A DNA stretch of 64,000 nt from Leeia aquatica (lineage in GTDB: Bacteria; Pseudomonadota; Gammaproteobacteria; Burkholderiales; Leeiaceae). Shown here in pieces: positions 41,540-51,296 of the stretch. Within the stretch, counting starts at the first letter, position 1. Every line of letters begins with the position of its first letter. The translations under genes and the position numbers were made by a program. Under the pieces are notes generated by a model that was not told where the DNA came from, did not search any database, and saw only the letters and a program-made list of their open reading frames with translations. The stretch is taken from the NCBI RefSeq assembly GCF_012641365.1, contig NZ_JABAIM010000001.1:1550001-1614000 (forward strand). The letters run 5' to 3'.

Positions 41540-44500
41540 TCAGCCTTCGCCGCCCATCGCCAGCAGGCTGGCGTTGCCCCCCGCAGCGGTGGTGTTGACG
41601 GAAATGGCGCGTTCGACCGAGAAGCGCAGCAGATAGTGCGGGCCACCTGCCTTGAAGCCCGTACCGGACAGGCCTTCGCCGCCAAACGGCTGAGTACCGA
41701 CCACCGCGCCGATCTGGTTGCGGTTGACGTAAATATTGCCGATCTTGGCGTTCTGCTTCACCCAGTCGATATGCGCATCAATGCGGCTGTGGATGCCCAG
41801 CGTGAGGCCATAGCCGGTGGCATGGATCGCGGCCAGCACCTTGGGCAAGTCGCCCGCCTTCCAGCGGATCACATGCAGGATGGGGCCGAACACTTCACGC
41901 TCCGGCAACTGCTGCAGGCTGATCTCGAAAGCGACCGGCTGCACAAAGTTGCCACGGCCTTCCGGTGGCAGCGGTGCTGCCGCCACTTCACGCGCGGTCT
42001 GGCGCATGGTGGCAATGTAGCGGTCCAGCTCCAGCTTGGCGTTGACGTCGATCGCCGGGCCGATGTCGGTGGTAATGGAAGCTGGGTCACCCAGCTTCAG
42101 CTCGGCCATGGCACCCTTGAGCAGGCTGATAATGTTGTCGGCAATATCGTCTTGTACGAAAAGCAGGCGCAGGGCGGAGCAACGCTGACCGGCACTATTG
42201 AAGGCTGACACGATCACATCAGAGACTACCTGCTCCGGCAGGGCCGAGCTGTCCACGATCATGGCGTTCATGCCACCGGTTTCCGCGATCAGCGGCAGGA
42301 TGGCACCGTCACGATTGGCGAGGCCGCGGAACAATTGCTGCGCCACTTCGGTGGAGCCGGTGAACACCACGCCGTCGATGCGCGGGTCGCCAATCACCTT
42401 GCGGCCAATGCGCGAACCGGAGCCAGGCAGGAAGTTCAGCACGCCGCCGGGCACCCCGGCTTCCAGCAGCAACTCCACCGCGCGGAAGGCCACTAGCGGG
42501 GTCTGCCCGGCTGGCTTGGCGATCACGGCGTTACCGGCGGCGATGGCCGCAGTCAGCTGACCAATGAAGATGGCCAGCGGGAAATTCCACGGGCTAACGC
42601 AGAAGAACACGCCACGGCCAGACAGCAGCAACTGGTTGTCTTCACCCGTCACCGCCGGCAGCTGGATCGGCTGGCCCATCAGGCGCTTGGCTTCATTGGC
42701 GTAGTAGCGGCAGAAATCCACCGCTTCGCGCACTTCACCCAGCGCATCGCCCATGGTCTTGCCCGCTTCACGCACCAGCATGGCAATCAGCTCGGCCTGG
42801 TGTTCTTCCATCAGGTTGGCGGCGCGATACAAGGCCGCCGCACGGGTGGTAACCGGGGTCTGGTTCCAGCCTTCAGCAGCAGCATGCGCCACCTGCAGGG
42901 CTCGCTCCATCTGCTCGTCACTGGCGTTGGTCACACTGCCGATCACTTCGGCGATGTTGGCCGGGTTGAAAGCAGCCACATTGTCGCCATGCAGGCGTTC
43001 GCCGCCAATCAGCGGGCAGGCATGCCAGCTTTGGTTCAGATATTGCTGCATTTCAGTCTGCAGACGGGTCAGCACGTCGAGGTCGGCCATGTTCAATCCC
43101 TTGGAATTCGGTCGTTCATCGCCAAAAATGGCGAGCGGCAGTGCAATCTTGCTGTGGCCGCTGAGGTCAGTTGCGGCCACTTTGGCCACGGGGTCGGCAA
43201 TCACGTCTTCAATCGGCAGGTTGGCATCGCCCAGCCGGTTGACGAAGGAGCTGTTGGCGCCATTTTCCAGCAGGCGGCGCACCAGATACGGCAGCAGGGT
43301 GTGGAAGGAACCCACCGGGGCGTAGACCCGTACCGGCACCTTGCAGCGATCCATCTGCGCCCGGTGCAGCATTTCACCCATACCATGCAGGCGCTGGAAT
43401 TCAAACTGGGCACCGGCAAACTCGGCCTGCGTGCCACGGGTCAATTCCAGGAAATAGGCCACGGTATGGGCGTTATGGGTGGCGAATTGCGGATAAAAGG
43501 CGGTGCCGTGCGACAAGATGCGACGGCCGCAGGCCATATAGGACACATCGGTGTGCGATTTTTTGGTGTAGACCGGGAAGCCTTCCAGCCCGCCCAGCTG
43601 AGCGCGCTTGATTTCGGCATCCCAGTACGCACCCTTCACCAGCCGGATCGGAATGGTCTTGCCATGCTGACGCGCCTGCTCAGCCAGCCAGTCGATCACC
43701 AGCGGTGCACGCTTCTGGTAAGCCTGGACCGCCAGACCCAGACCATTCCAGCCCTTGAGGCTCGGTGCCGCCAGCAGGGCGGCGAATAGTTCCAGCGACA
43801 GCTCCAGCCGGTCTGCCTCTTCCGCATCCAGCGTCAGCAGAATGTTGGCGTCACGCGCCTGCTCACACAATTGCAGCACCAGCGGCACCATCTCGGCCAG
43901 TACCCGCTCGCGTTTGGTGTAGTCGTAGCGCGGGTGCAGTGCGGAGAGCTTGACCGAAATGCTGTTGCGGCCATTGAAATCATCTTGCGGGGCGCAGGCC
44001 AGCGCCTTGATGGCGTGCTGGTAATCCCGGAAGTAGCGCTTGGCATCTTCTGCGGTAAAGGCCGCTTCGCCCAGCATGTCAAAGGAATAGCGGAATTCTG
44101 GCTGCGCTTGGGATTCCTTCAGCGCATCTTCGATGGTCTCGCCAATCACGAATTCCTTGGCGAGGATACCCATCGCAGCTTTCACCCCCTGCCGCAGGGT
44201 GACATCACCCAGCTTGGAGGTCAGCCGCGAGACGATCTGCTTGGGTTCGCTGGTCCAGTTCAGGATCTTGCCGGACAGCATCAGCCCCCAGGTGGAGGCA
44301 TTCACCAGCCACGAGGTGCTGCTGCCCATGTGCTTGTCCCACTCTCCCTTGGCCAACAGGCCCCGGATCAGCTGGTCGGCCGTCTCATTATCCGGGATGC
44401 GCAGCAAGGCTTCGGCTAGGCACATCAGGATCACGCCTTCTTGCGTATCCAGACCGTATTCCTGCAAGAAGGCATCCAGCTTGGTCAGCTTGCGGGTGCG

Positions 44501-44674
44501 TACCGTCGACACCAGCTGCTGTGCCGTGGCCTGCACCTGTGCGCGCACTTCTGGCGACAAGGTGGCCGCTTCCAGCAAGGGTCGCAGGGCACTCGCCTCG
44601 TCCATCAAGAAACGGGGGCGGAGGTTGGCGAGGCCCGCAGCGACGGGGGGGGGTGGGGAGGGTAAGGTCGCCAT
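41540..44674 (-). CDS. putA: Bifunctional proline dehydrogenase / P5C dehydrogenase
   Basis: A 1044-residue enzyme that oxidises proline to glutamate in two steps. The FAD-dependent proline dehydrogenase barrel covers about 150-480 (LTLDAEEADRLELSLELF, RLVKGAYWDAEIKRAQ, YPQFATHNAHTV). The aldehyde dehydrogenase half covers about 540-1020, with ETGGMNAMIVDSSA and the catalytic cysteine in SAGQRCSALR. The N-terminal ribbon-helix-helix of E. coli PutA is absent, so it cannot repress its own gene; the divergent Lrp-type gene at 45006 is a likely regulator. Codons 6-10 contain nine identical bases in a row (44645-44653), a slippage-prone site. Confidence 0.96.
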   Translation of the reverse strand: MATLPSPPPPVAAGLANLRPRFLMDEASALRPLLEAATLSPEVRAQVQATAQQLVSTVRTRKLTKLDAFLQEYGLDTQEGVILMCLAEALLRIPDNETADQLIRGLLAKGEWDKHMGSSTSWLVNASTWGLMLSGKILNWTSEPKQIVSRLTSKLGDVTLRQGVKAAMGILAKEFVIGETIEDALKESQAQPEFRYSFDMLGEAAFTAEDAKRYFRDYQHAIKALACAPQDDFNGRNSISVKLSALHPRYDYTKRERVLAEMVPLVLQLCEQARDANILLTLDAEEADRLELSLELFAALLAAPSLKGWNGLGLAVQAYQKRAPLVIDWLAEQARQHGKTIPIRLVKGAYWDAEIKRAQLGGLEGFPVYTKKSHTDVSYMACGRRILSHGTAFYPQFATHNAHTVAYFLELTRGTQAEFAGAQFEFQRLHGMGEMLHRAQMDRCKVPVRVYAPVGSFHTLLPYLVRRLLENGANSSFVNRLGDANLPIEDVIADPVAKVAATDLSGHSKIALPLAIFGDERPNSKGLNMADLDVLTRLQTEMQQYLNQSWHACPLIGGERLHGDNVAAFNPANIAEVIGSVTNASDEQMERALQVAHAAAEGWNQTPVTTRAAALYRAANLMEEHQAELIAMLVREAGKTMGDALGEVREAVDFCRYYANEAKRLMGQPIQLPAVTGEDNQLLLSGRGVFFCVSPWNFPLAIFIGQLTAAIAAGNAVIAKPAGQTPLVAFRAVELLLEAGVPGGVLNFLPGSGSRIGRKVIGDPRIDGVVFTGSTEVAQQLFRGLANRDGAILPLIAETGGMNAMIVDSSALPEQVVSDVIVSAFNSAGQRCSALRLLFVQDDIADNIISLLKGAMAELKLGDPASITTDIGPAIDVNAKLELDRYIATMRQTAREVAAAPLPPEGRGNFVQPVAFEISLQQLPEREVFGPILHVIRWKAGDLPKVLAAIHATGYGLTLGIHSRIDAHIDWVKQNAKIGNIYVNRNQIGAVVGTQPFGGEGLSGTGFKAGGPHYLLRFSVERAISVNTTAAGGNASLLAMGGEG

Positions 44675-44753
44675 TCGGTATTCCGTTTATACTTTCTACA
44701 CTACCCGGCAAGCATGTCAGCTGACACGCGTTACCATCTTTAAAGGGGAGAAC

Positions 44754-44798
44754 ATGCAGCCCATGGTCTTGCCGTGTATCCCGCACCGCAGGAGGTGA
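44754..44798 (+). CDS. Possible 14-codon leader peptide divergent from putA
   Basis: ATG at 44754 with a very good AAAGGGGAG element 4 bases upstream reads MQPMVLPCIPHRRR and stops at TGA 44796-44798. A second AGGAGG overlaps its stop. A terminator follows about 75 bases later. It could be a leader peptide, part of a small regulatory RNA, or chance. Three of fourteen codons are proline, which is notable next to a proline-degradation gene. Confidence 0.3.
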   Translation: MQPMVLPCIPHRRR

Positions 44799-44872
44799 AA
44801 CCATCACCTCATCAGACCTTGGGTTGCCCCTGCATTCAGACCCACTGTTTCATCAAAAACCATGTTGGTCCG

Positions 44873-44898
44873 CGCCGTTTTCACTGACGGCGTTTTTT
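44873..44898 (+). terminator. Terminator in the putA-lrp gap
   Basis: CGCCGT (44873-44878) and ACGGCG (44887-44892) form a stem with an 8-nt loop, followed by six T residues. No recognised gene ends here on the plus strand, so it implies a short transcript starting between putA and this point. Confidence 0.7.
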
Positions 44899-44932
44899 AT
44901 TCATGATATTAGGCTTGCGGACAGACAGGGTT

Positions 44933-44962
44933 TTGAATAATGCCAACATAGCAGAATATAAT
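44933..44962 (+). promoter_or_regulatory. lrp promoter
   Basis: TTGAAT (44933-44938) and a perfect TATAAT (44957-44962) are 18 bases apart, about 40 bases before the ATG at 45006. The flanking DNA is AT-rich (taaaattcaatacc), as expected for Lrp-binding sites. Confidence 0.7.
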
Positions 44963-45005
44963 TTGCTAAAATTCAATACCAACCGAATCATGCACGGAAG
45001 TCATC

Positions 45006-45467
45006 ATGGCAAACCTGGACCGAACGGATCGCACCATTCTGAAACTGTTGCAGCAGGATGGCCGCATGACCAATGTGGAGCTGGCCAAACGCATCCACCT
45101 CTCCCCTGCGGCTTGCCTGGAGCGAACCAAACGCCTCCAGCAGGCGGGTTACATCCGTAAATACATGGCGGTACTGGACCCTAATCTGCTGGGGGTAGGG
45201 CTCCTGGTGTTTGTTGAAGTGGCGCTGGACCGCACCACGCCTGAGTCTTTTGCCAGCTTTAAGAGTACCGCGCAGAAGATGCCGCAGATCATGGAATGCC
45301 ACATGGTCGCCGGTGGCTTTGACTATCTGATCAAGGCCCGCGTGAAGGACATGACGGAATACCGCGCTTTTCTGGATGAGTTTCTCGGCTCAGTGAAAGG
45401 CGTGCGGGAAACCCATACCTATGCTGTGATGGAAGAGGTCAAGAACACCTTGATGTTGCCGCTGTAA
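45006..45467 (+). CDS. lrp: Lrp/AsnC-family transcriptional regulator
   Basis: A 153-residue regulator with an N-terminal helix-turn-helix ([38 protein letters not shown]) and a C-terminal RAM ligand-binding domain ([55 protein letters not shown]). It is close to enterobacterial Lrp. Being divergent from putA, it probably activates proline catabolism in response to an amino acid, as PutR or Lrp do elsewhere (inference). Confidence 0.88.
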   Translation: MANLDRTDRTILKLLQQDGRMTNVELAKRIHLSPAACLERTKRLQQAGYIRKYMAVLDPNLLGVGLLVFVEVALDRTTPESFASFKSTAQKMPQIMECHMVAGGFDYLIKARVKDMTEYRAFLDEFLGSVKGVRETHTYAVMEEVKNTLMLPL

Positions 45468-45552
45468 CCCTGTCCGCTTTGTCACTGGCATTTTCCGCAG
45501 TCCCGTCTACGCTGCAGAGATACCACCCGCGTACGGGACTCAGGAGGTCAGC

Positions 45553-47175
45553 GTGCAACGACTCTCTATTCGCGTTCAACTCATCACCCTGGCCGTGACC
45601 GGCATCCTGGTTACAGTGCTGCTCGGCGGACTCAGCATGATGGGGAGCAGCAACCTTCACAGCCTGCTGGGCGAACTACTGGGCGGCCAGTCCATGGTCC
45701 GTCAGCAAATGGAAGCCGACATGATGCACGATGCGCTGCGGGGCGACGTGCTCAAGCTGCAACTGGATGTGGCCAGCCAGAACGCAGCAGGCATCAAGGA
45801 AGGCCAAGACGCGCTGGCCGAGCATGCCCAGCATTTCCGCGAGATGATGACCGCCAACGGCAAGCTGATCACCGATCCGGATACCCGCTCCCAGTTCAAT
45901 CGCACCCTGCCCCTGGTCGAACGCTACCTCAGCACCGGGGCCAGCGTGGCCAGCAAGGCTGGACAGGGCACTGCAGCTATCCAAGGTGACCTGCCCGGCT
46001 TCTACAAGGACTTCGAGACGCTGGAAGAGGAGATGGGCAAGCTGTCCGATGCCATCCAGAATGACGCGTCCCGTATTGAAAAGGCGTCGGACCGGACAGT
46101 CGGCCAGATGCGGCTATGGGTGGCCGTGATTACCCTGGCCGCAGTCATCGGCCTGAGTGGCCTCGCTTGGCGGGTGGTGCGAACCGTCACCCTCCCGTTG
46201 TCACAGCTCACCACCGTGGCACGCCAGGTAGAACGCAGTGGCAACCTGCAGCTGCGCGTAGATTACAGCCAGTCCAATGAGCTGGGCGCGGCCATTACCG
46301 CGTTCAATCACCTGCTGGGCTCTCTGCAGATGCTGGTGCAGCAAACCCGGGACGCCAGCAATGCCATCCGGCACAACACCGACACCTTCAGCAGCGCCGC
46401 GGTGCAGGTCAACAGCAACGCCGAGGCGCAATCCGAAGCGGCTCAGCGCATGGACGCCGTGATCGACCACCTGAGCCTGTCCCTCAGCCAGATGGCGGAG
46501 GAGGCACACCATACCCTGGAGCAAGCCCGGCAAGCTGGCACTCTGGCAGAGCAAGGTGGCGGTGCCGTACATCGGGTTGCCCATGAAGTCGAGCAACTGG
46601 CCTTTGCCATGCGGGATACCTCCGCCACCATGGGCTCACTGGAGGGTGACGCACGGGAAATCGGCAACATCGTCGGCATCATCAAGGAAATCGCCGACCA
46701 GACCAATCTGCTGGCGCTCAATGCCGCCATTGAAGCGGCGCGTGCCGGGGAACAAGGGCGCGGCTTTGCCGTGGTGGCCGACGAGGTGCGAAAACTGGCT
46801 GAGCGCACGGCCAACTCGACTCACGAAATCGTCAGCGTCATCCAGAAAATTCAGCACACCATTGAACAAGCGGTGAGCAGCATCAACCATGGCGTGCATC
46901 AAGTCACGCTCAGTACCGAGCTGACCCGTGATGCGGGCAACACGGTGAGCGGCATTCAGCAGCAAAGCAGCACCACCGAAGCCCGCATGCAACACTTGAA
47001 CAGTGCGCTGCAGACGGAAAGCCAGAATAGCCAGCAGCTGGCACAACAAGTGGATCATGTGTCGCGCATGGCGGATGAAACGCGTCGGGCGGCCAACCTG
47101 ACCGAGCACAGTGCTCGGGAACTGGTGCAGCTGTCCAATCAACTGGAAGCGGCGTTACAGCGTTTCCAGACCTGA
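45553..47175 (+). CDS. Methyl-accepting chemotaxis protein
   Basis: A 540-residue transmembrane chemoreceptor. A first hydrophobic helix ([20 protein letters not shown]) is followed by a periplasmic helical domain to about residue 190, then a second helix ([19 protein letters not shown]), a HAMP linker and a long coiled coil. The signalling tip has [20 protein letters not shown] then [18 protein letters not shown], which binds CheA and CheW. The ligand is unknown. It starts with GTG behind AGGAGG. There is no C-terminal CheR-docking pentapeptide. Confidence 0.93.
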   Translation: MQRLSIRVQLITLAVTGILVTVLLGGLSMMGSSNLHSLLGELLGGQSMVRQQMEADMMHDALRGDVLKLQLDVASQNAAGIKEGQDALAEHAQHFREMMTANGKLITDPDTRSQFNRTLPLVERYLSTGASVASKAGQGTAAIQGDLPGFYKDFETLEEEMGKLSDAIQNDASRIEKASDRTVGQMRLWVAVITLAAVIGLSGLAWRVVRTVTLPLSQLTTVARQVERSGNLQLRVDYSQSNELGAAITAFNHLLGSLQMLVQQTRDASNAIRHNTDTFSSAAVQVNSNAEAQSEAAQRMDAVIDHLSLSLSQMAEEAHHTLEQARQAGTLAEQGGGAVHRVAHEVEQLAFAMRDTSATMGSLEGDAREIGNIVGIIKEIADQTNLLALNAAIEAARAGEQGRGFAVVADEVRKLAERTANSTHEIVSVIQKIQHTIEQAVSSINHGVHQVTLSTELTRDAGNTVSGIQQQSSTTEARMQHLNSALQTESQNSQQLAQQVDHVSRMADETRRAANLTEHSARELVQLSNQLEAALQRFQT

Positions 47176-47363
47176 GGTGCGGGCCGGCTTGCCCGGCCCC
47201 GCTTCATTTGCGCAGCAAATCAAAACATAACAACTATCAATTTCACAAATCCAGCTTCACCCCCTACCATGCGATCAGACTGGCCGCCCCCATACACCCC
47301 ACGGCCAGCTTCACCAACCGCTCAAGGTTGGCATTGATCCCATAACAAGAACTGGATGAGACC
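47176..47363 (+). other. glyA leader region with two small hairpins
   Basis: These 188 bases hold a GC-rich hairpin just after the chemoreceptor stop, then CTGGCCG/CGGCCAG arms and CCAACC/GGTTGG arms closer to glyA. I looked for a glycine riboswitch and do not see one. No promoter stands out. Confidence 0.4.
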
Positions 47364-48617
47364 ATGTGGAACCCCGCAACGGTAGCGGACTTTGACCCGG
47401 AGCTGTGGTCAGCGGTCAGCGCTGAGACCACCCGGCAAGAAGACCATATCGAACTGATTGCCTCCGAGAACTACACCAGTCCGCGCGTGATGGCCATGCA
47501 AGGTACGGTGCTGACCAACAAGTACGCCGAGGGCTATCCCGGCAAGCGTTACTACGGCGGTTGCGAGCATGTCGATGTGGTGGAGACACTGGCCATCGAG
47601 CGCGCCAAGCAGCTGTTCGGAGCCGACTACGCCAATGTGCAGCCGCACTCCGGCTCACAGGCCAATGCCGCCGTCTACATGGCACTGCTGAACCCCGGCG
47701 ACACCATTCTGGGCATGAGCCTGGCCCACGGTGGTCACCTGACCCACGGCGCCAAGGTCAACTTCTCTGGCAAGATATACAACGCCGTGCAGTACGGGCT
47801 GGACCCGCAGACCGGCGAAATCGACTATGCGCAGGTGGCGGCACTGGCACAGGAACATCGCCCGAAGATGATCGTGGCCGGTTTCTCGGCCTACTCTCGT
47901 GTGGTGGACTGGGCACGCTTCCGCCAGATTGCCGATAGCGTAGGTGCGCTGTTGTTTGTGGACATGGCCCATGTGGCCGGACTGGTAGCAGCAGGGGTCT
48001 ATCCGAACCCGGTACCGCACGCGGACATCGTCACCACCACCACCCACAAGACCCTGCGTGGTCCGCGCGGTGGCCTGATTCTGGCCCGCAGCAACCCCGA
48101 TCTGGAGAAAAAGCTGCAGTCCATGGTGTTCCCCGGCATTCAAGGCGGCCCGCTGATGCACGTGATTGCCGCCAAAGCGGTTGCCTTCAAGGAGGCGCTG
48201 GATCCCGAGTTTCGCAGCTATCAGGAACAAGTGGTAGCGAATGCCCGTGCAATGGCGCACACTTTCATTCAGCGTGGCTATGAGGTGGTGTCCGGCGGCA
48301 CCGACAATCACCTGTTCCTGGTCAGCCTGATCAAGCACGGCCTGACCGGCAAGGCGGCCGATGCGGCCTTTGGTGCAGCCCACATCACCGTGAACAAGAA
48401 CGCGGTGCCGAATGATCCACAGTCGCCTTTCGTCACCAGCGGCGTCCGCATCGGCACCCCGGCACTGACCACCCGTGGCATGAAAACGTCGGAATCCGAA
48501 CAGCTGGCCCACTGGATGTGCGACATTCTGGACGATCTGGACAATCCCGCCGTGATCGACCGTGTTCGCCAGCAGGTGCAGCAACTCTGCGCCCGGTTCC
48601 CGGTCTATCTCGGCTGA
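47364..48617 (+). CDS. glyA: Serine hydroxymethyltransferase
   Basis: A 417-residue PLP enzyme that interconverts serine and glycine with a folate one-carbon unit. [53 protein letters not shown] and [13 protein letters not shown] with the PLP lysine are all present. It heads a glyA-sdaA-gcvT run, as seen in glycine-inducible clusters of pseudomonads. That setting suggests a catabolic copy, converting glycine to serine and then pyruvate, instead of the housekeeping enzyme; whether another glyA exists is outside this window. Confidence 0.96.
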   Translation: MWNPATVADFDPELWSAVSAETTRQEDHIELIASENYTSPRVMAMQGTVLTNKYAEGYPGKRYYGGCEHVDVVETLAIERAKQLFGADYANVQPHSGSQANAAVYMALLNPGDTILGMSLAHGGHLTHGAKVNFSGKIYNAVQYGLDPQTGEIDYAQVAALAQEHRPKMIVAGFSAYSRVVDWARFRQIADSVGALLFVDMAHVAGLVAAGVYPNPVPHADIVTTTTHKTLRGPRGGLILARSNPDLEKKLQSMVFPGIQGGPLMHVIAAKAVAFKEALDPEFRSYQEQVVANARAMAHTFIQRGYEVVSGGTDNHLFLVSLIKHGLTGKAADAAFGAAHITVNKNAVPNDPQSPFVTSGVRIGTPALTTRGMKTSESEQLAHWMCDILDDLDNPAVIDRVRQQVQQLCARFPVYLG

Positions 48618-48635
48618 CCTTACACGGAGTGCGTC

Positions 48636-50036
48636 ATGGCCATCAGCGTATTTGACCTGTTCAAGATCGGCATCGGTCCCAGTTCTTCCCACACCGTCGG
48701 CCCGATGCGGGCGGCGTGGCGCTTTGTCAGCGTATTGCAGGAAGACGGTCTGCTGGACACCGTGCACAGCATCAAGGCCGAGCTGTACGGTTCGCTGGGT
48801 GCAACTGGCAAGGGCCACGGCTCCGATACCGCTGTGCTGCTCGGACTGGAAGGCGACCTGCCGGATCAGGTGGATGTAGAGAGCATTCCTGCCAAGCTGG
48901 AGCGCATCCGCAGCGAAGACACCGTGAAGCTGATGGGGACGCACACCATCCGCTTTGTGGAAAAGGAACACCTGATCCTCTACAAGCGGCAAAGCCTGCC
49001 CTACCACCCGAACGGCATGCGCTTTGCAGCGTATGACGCAGCAGGTGAACTGATTCGCGCCAAGATCTACTACTCGGTGGGTGGCGGCTTTGTGGTCAAC
49101 GAGGAAAATGCGGGCAAGGATTTGCTGAAGGCGGACGATACCCGCCTGCCCTATCCGTTCAAGTCCGGCGACGAGCTGCTGCAATTGTGCCGGACGCATG
49201 GCCTGCGCATCTCCGACATCATGCTGGCCAATGAGCAGGTCTGGCGCAGCGAAGCCGAGGTACGCAGCGGCCTGCTGCAAATCTGGAATGTGATGCAGGA
49301 GTGCGTACGTCGCGGTTGCGAAACCGAGGGCATCCTGCCCGGTGGCATGAAGGTGAAGCGCCGCGCCGCTGACCTGAAGCGCCAGCTCTGCAACAAGCCG
49401 GAGCAGGCGATGCAGGACCCGCTGACGGTGATGGACTGGGTGAACCTGTACGCGCTGGCGGTCAACGAAGAAAATGCGGCCGGTGGTCGTGTGGTCACGG
49501 CACCGACCAATGGCGCAGCCGGGATCATCCCGGCGGTGATGCATTACTATCACCGCTTTGTGCCGGGCGCCAACGACGACGGCATTGTCCGCTTCCTGCT
49601 CACCGCCGGAGCCATCGGCATCCTGTACAAGGAGAATGCCTCCATCTCTGGCGCAGAGGTTGGCTGCCAGGGCGAAGTCGGTTCAGCCTGCTCCATGGCG
49701 GCAGGCGCACTGGCCGAGGTGCTGGGCGGCACACCGGAACAAGCTGAAAATGCCGCCGAGATCGGCATGGAGCACAACCTGGGCCTGACCTGTGACCCGG
49801 TGGGTGGTCTGGTGCAAGTGCCGTGCATCGAGCGCAATGCCATGGCCTCGATCAAGGCCATCAACGCCGCCCGCATGGCTTTGCGCGGTGACGGCAAGCA
49901 TTTTGTATCGCTGGACCGCGTGATCAAGACCATGCGCGATACCGGCGCCGACATGAAACTGAAATACAAGGAAACCGCCCGCGGCGGCCTCGCCATCAAC
50001 GTCATCGAAGTGCCGGTGAACGTGATCGAGTGCTGA
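48636..50036 (+). CDS. sdaA: L-serine ammonia-lyase, iron-sulfur type
   Basis: A 466-residue one-chain enzyme converting serine to pyruvate and ammonia with a 4Fe-4S cluster. [20 protein letters not shown] is the signature start, [19 protein letters not shown] and [17 protein letters not shown] follow, with cluster cysteines in [18 protein letters not shown]. It starts 18 bases after glyA and completes a glycine-to-pyruvate route with GlyA and GcvT. Confidence 0.96.
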   Translation: MAISVFDLFKIGIGPSSSHTVGPMRAAWRFVSVLQEDGLLDTVHSIKAELYGSLGATGKGHGSDTAVLLGLEGDLPDQVDVESIPAKLERIRSEDTVKLMGTHTIRFVEKEHLILYKRQSLPYHPNGMRFAAYDAAGELIRAKIYYSVGGGFVVNEENAGKDLLKADDTRLPYPFKSGDELLQLCRTHGLRISDIMLANEQVWRSEAEVRSGLLQIWNVMQECVRRGCETEGILPGGMKVKRRAADLKRQLCNKPEQAMQDPLTVMDWVNLYALAVNEENAAGGRVVTAPTNGAAGIIPAVMHYYHRFVPGANDDGIVRFLLTAGAIGILYKENASISGAEVGCQGEVGSACSMAAGALAEVLGGTPEQAENAAEIGMEHNLGLTCDPVGGLVQVPCIERNAMASIKAINAARMALRGDGKHFVSLDRVIKTMRDTGADMKLKYKETARGGLAINVIEVPVNVIEC

Positions 50037-50060
50037 CGGGCCTCACTACCCCAAGGAGCC

Positions 50061-51188
50061 ATGATGAGTGACACCCCCCTGCTGACCACTGCCCTCAACG
50101 ACCTGCATCTGGAGCTCGGCGCCAAGATGGTGCCGTTTGCCGGTTATGCCATGCCGGTGCAGTACCCGATGGGCGTGCTGAAAGAGCACCTGCACACCCG
50201 TGAGCAAGCCGGTCTGTTTGACGTGTCGCACATGGGCCAGCTGAAGCTGTTTGGTGCGGACGCAGCGGCCGCGCTGGAAACGCTGGTGCCGGTGGACGTG
50301 ATCGACCTGCAGCCGGGCCAACAGCGCTATGCCCTGTTCACCGATGAGCAAGGTGGCATTCTGGACGACCTGATGATCACCAACGCCGGAGATCATCTGT
50401 ACGTGGTGGTGAACGCGGGCTGCAAGGTGCAGGATACCGCCCACCTGCGTGAACGCATCGGCTCGCGTTGCGACATCGTGGAGCTGTCCGAGCACGCGCT
50501 GCTGGCGCTGCAAGGCCCGCAGGCCGCGACCGCGCTGGCCCGCCTGCTGCCTGAGGTGGACTTCAAGAGCTGGGTGTTCATGACCGCCCGCAGCATCACG
50601 CTGGCCGGGGTGGAGTGCTTCGCCACCCGCTCCGGTTACACGGGTGAAGACGGCTTTGAAATCTCGGTACCGAACGCCAAGGCGGTCGAGGTAGCCCGTC
50701 TGCTGCTGGCACAGCCGGAAGTGGCCCCGATCGGGCTGGGCGCGCGCGATTCGCTGCGTCTGGAAGCCGGGCTGTGCCTGTACGGTCACGACATCGACAC
50801 TCAGACCACACCGGTGGAAGGCAGCCTGCTGTGGGCGATGCAAAAGGTGCGCCGCACCGGTGGTGCCCGTGCCGGCGGCTTCCCCGGCGCTGATCGCATC
50901 CTGCAGCAGATCGAGCAAGGTGCCAGCAAGAAGCGCGTAGGTCTGCTGGGCCTGGAAAAAACCCCGGTGCGCGAAGGTGCCGAACTGGTAGACGCGGAAG
51001 GCCGCGTGATCGGCAAGGTGACTTCCGGTGGCTTCGGCCCCTCGCTGGGCGGCGTGATGGCGCTGGCCTACGTGGAAACCGCGTTTGCTGCCGCAGACAC
51101 CCCGGTGTTTGCGCTGGTGCGCGGCAAGCGGGTACCGATGAAGGTCGCCAAGACCCCGTTCGTACCGCAGCGCTACTATCGCGGCTAA
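50061..51188 (+). CDS. gcvT: Glycine cleavage system T protein (aminomethyltransferase)
   Basis: A 375-residue folate enzyme that releases ammonia from the H-protein-bound aminomethyl group and forms 5,10-methylene-THF. [50 protein letters not shown] and [17 protein letters not shown] are family markers. AAGGAG precedes two adjacent ATG codons (50061 and 50064). The partners gcvH and gcvP are not in the window, so either they lie elsewhere or this protein serves another methyl donor. Confidence 0.94.
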   Translation: MMSDTPLLTTALNDLHLELGAKMVPFAGYAMPVQYPMGVLKEHLHTREQAGLFDVSHMGQLKLFGADAAAALETLVPVDVIDLQPGQQRYALFTDEQGGILDDLMITNAGDHLYVVVNAGCKVQDTAHLRERIGSRCDIVELSEHALLALQGPQAATALARLLPEVDFKSWVFMTARSITLAGVECFATRSGYTGEDGFEISVPNAKAVEVARLLLAQPEVAPIGLGARDSLRLEAGLCLYGHDIDTQTTPVEGSLLWAMQKVRRTGGARAGGFPGADRILQQIEQGASKKRVGLLGLEKTPVREGAELVDAEGRVIGKVTSGGFGPSLGGVMALAYVETAFAAADTPVFALVRGKRVPMKVAKTPFVPQRYYRG

Positions 51189-51200
51189 GTACCCTGCCCG

Positions 51201-51226
51201 CCTTGGCATGCCGCAGCATGCCAAGG
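51201..51226. repeat. Perfect hairpin after gcvT
   Basis: CCTTGGCATGC and GCATGCCAAGG pair perfectly over 11 bp with a 4-nt loop. There is no T-run, so it may be a factor-dependent terminator or an mRNA 3'-end stabiliser. Confidence 0.6.
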
Positions 51227-51296
51227 TGGGTCTTGCTGTTCATTCCCCCTCATTCCCGTTACCATCAGGGCAGTCATCTGTATTTGTGCTGGCCCC

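Noticed and set aside
47176-47363. Glycine riboswitch upstream of glyA
   Set aside because: The paired aptamer pattern and its conserved GG-rich cores are not present; only small hairpins are seen.
47655-49553. A 632-codon open frame on the minus strand
   Set aside because: It is antisense to glyA and sdaA, both full-length with catalytic motifs. Its composition reflects their codon bias in a GC-rich genome.
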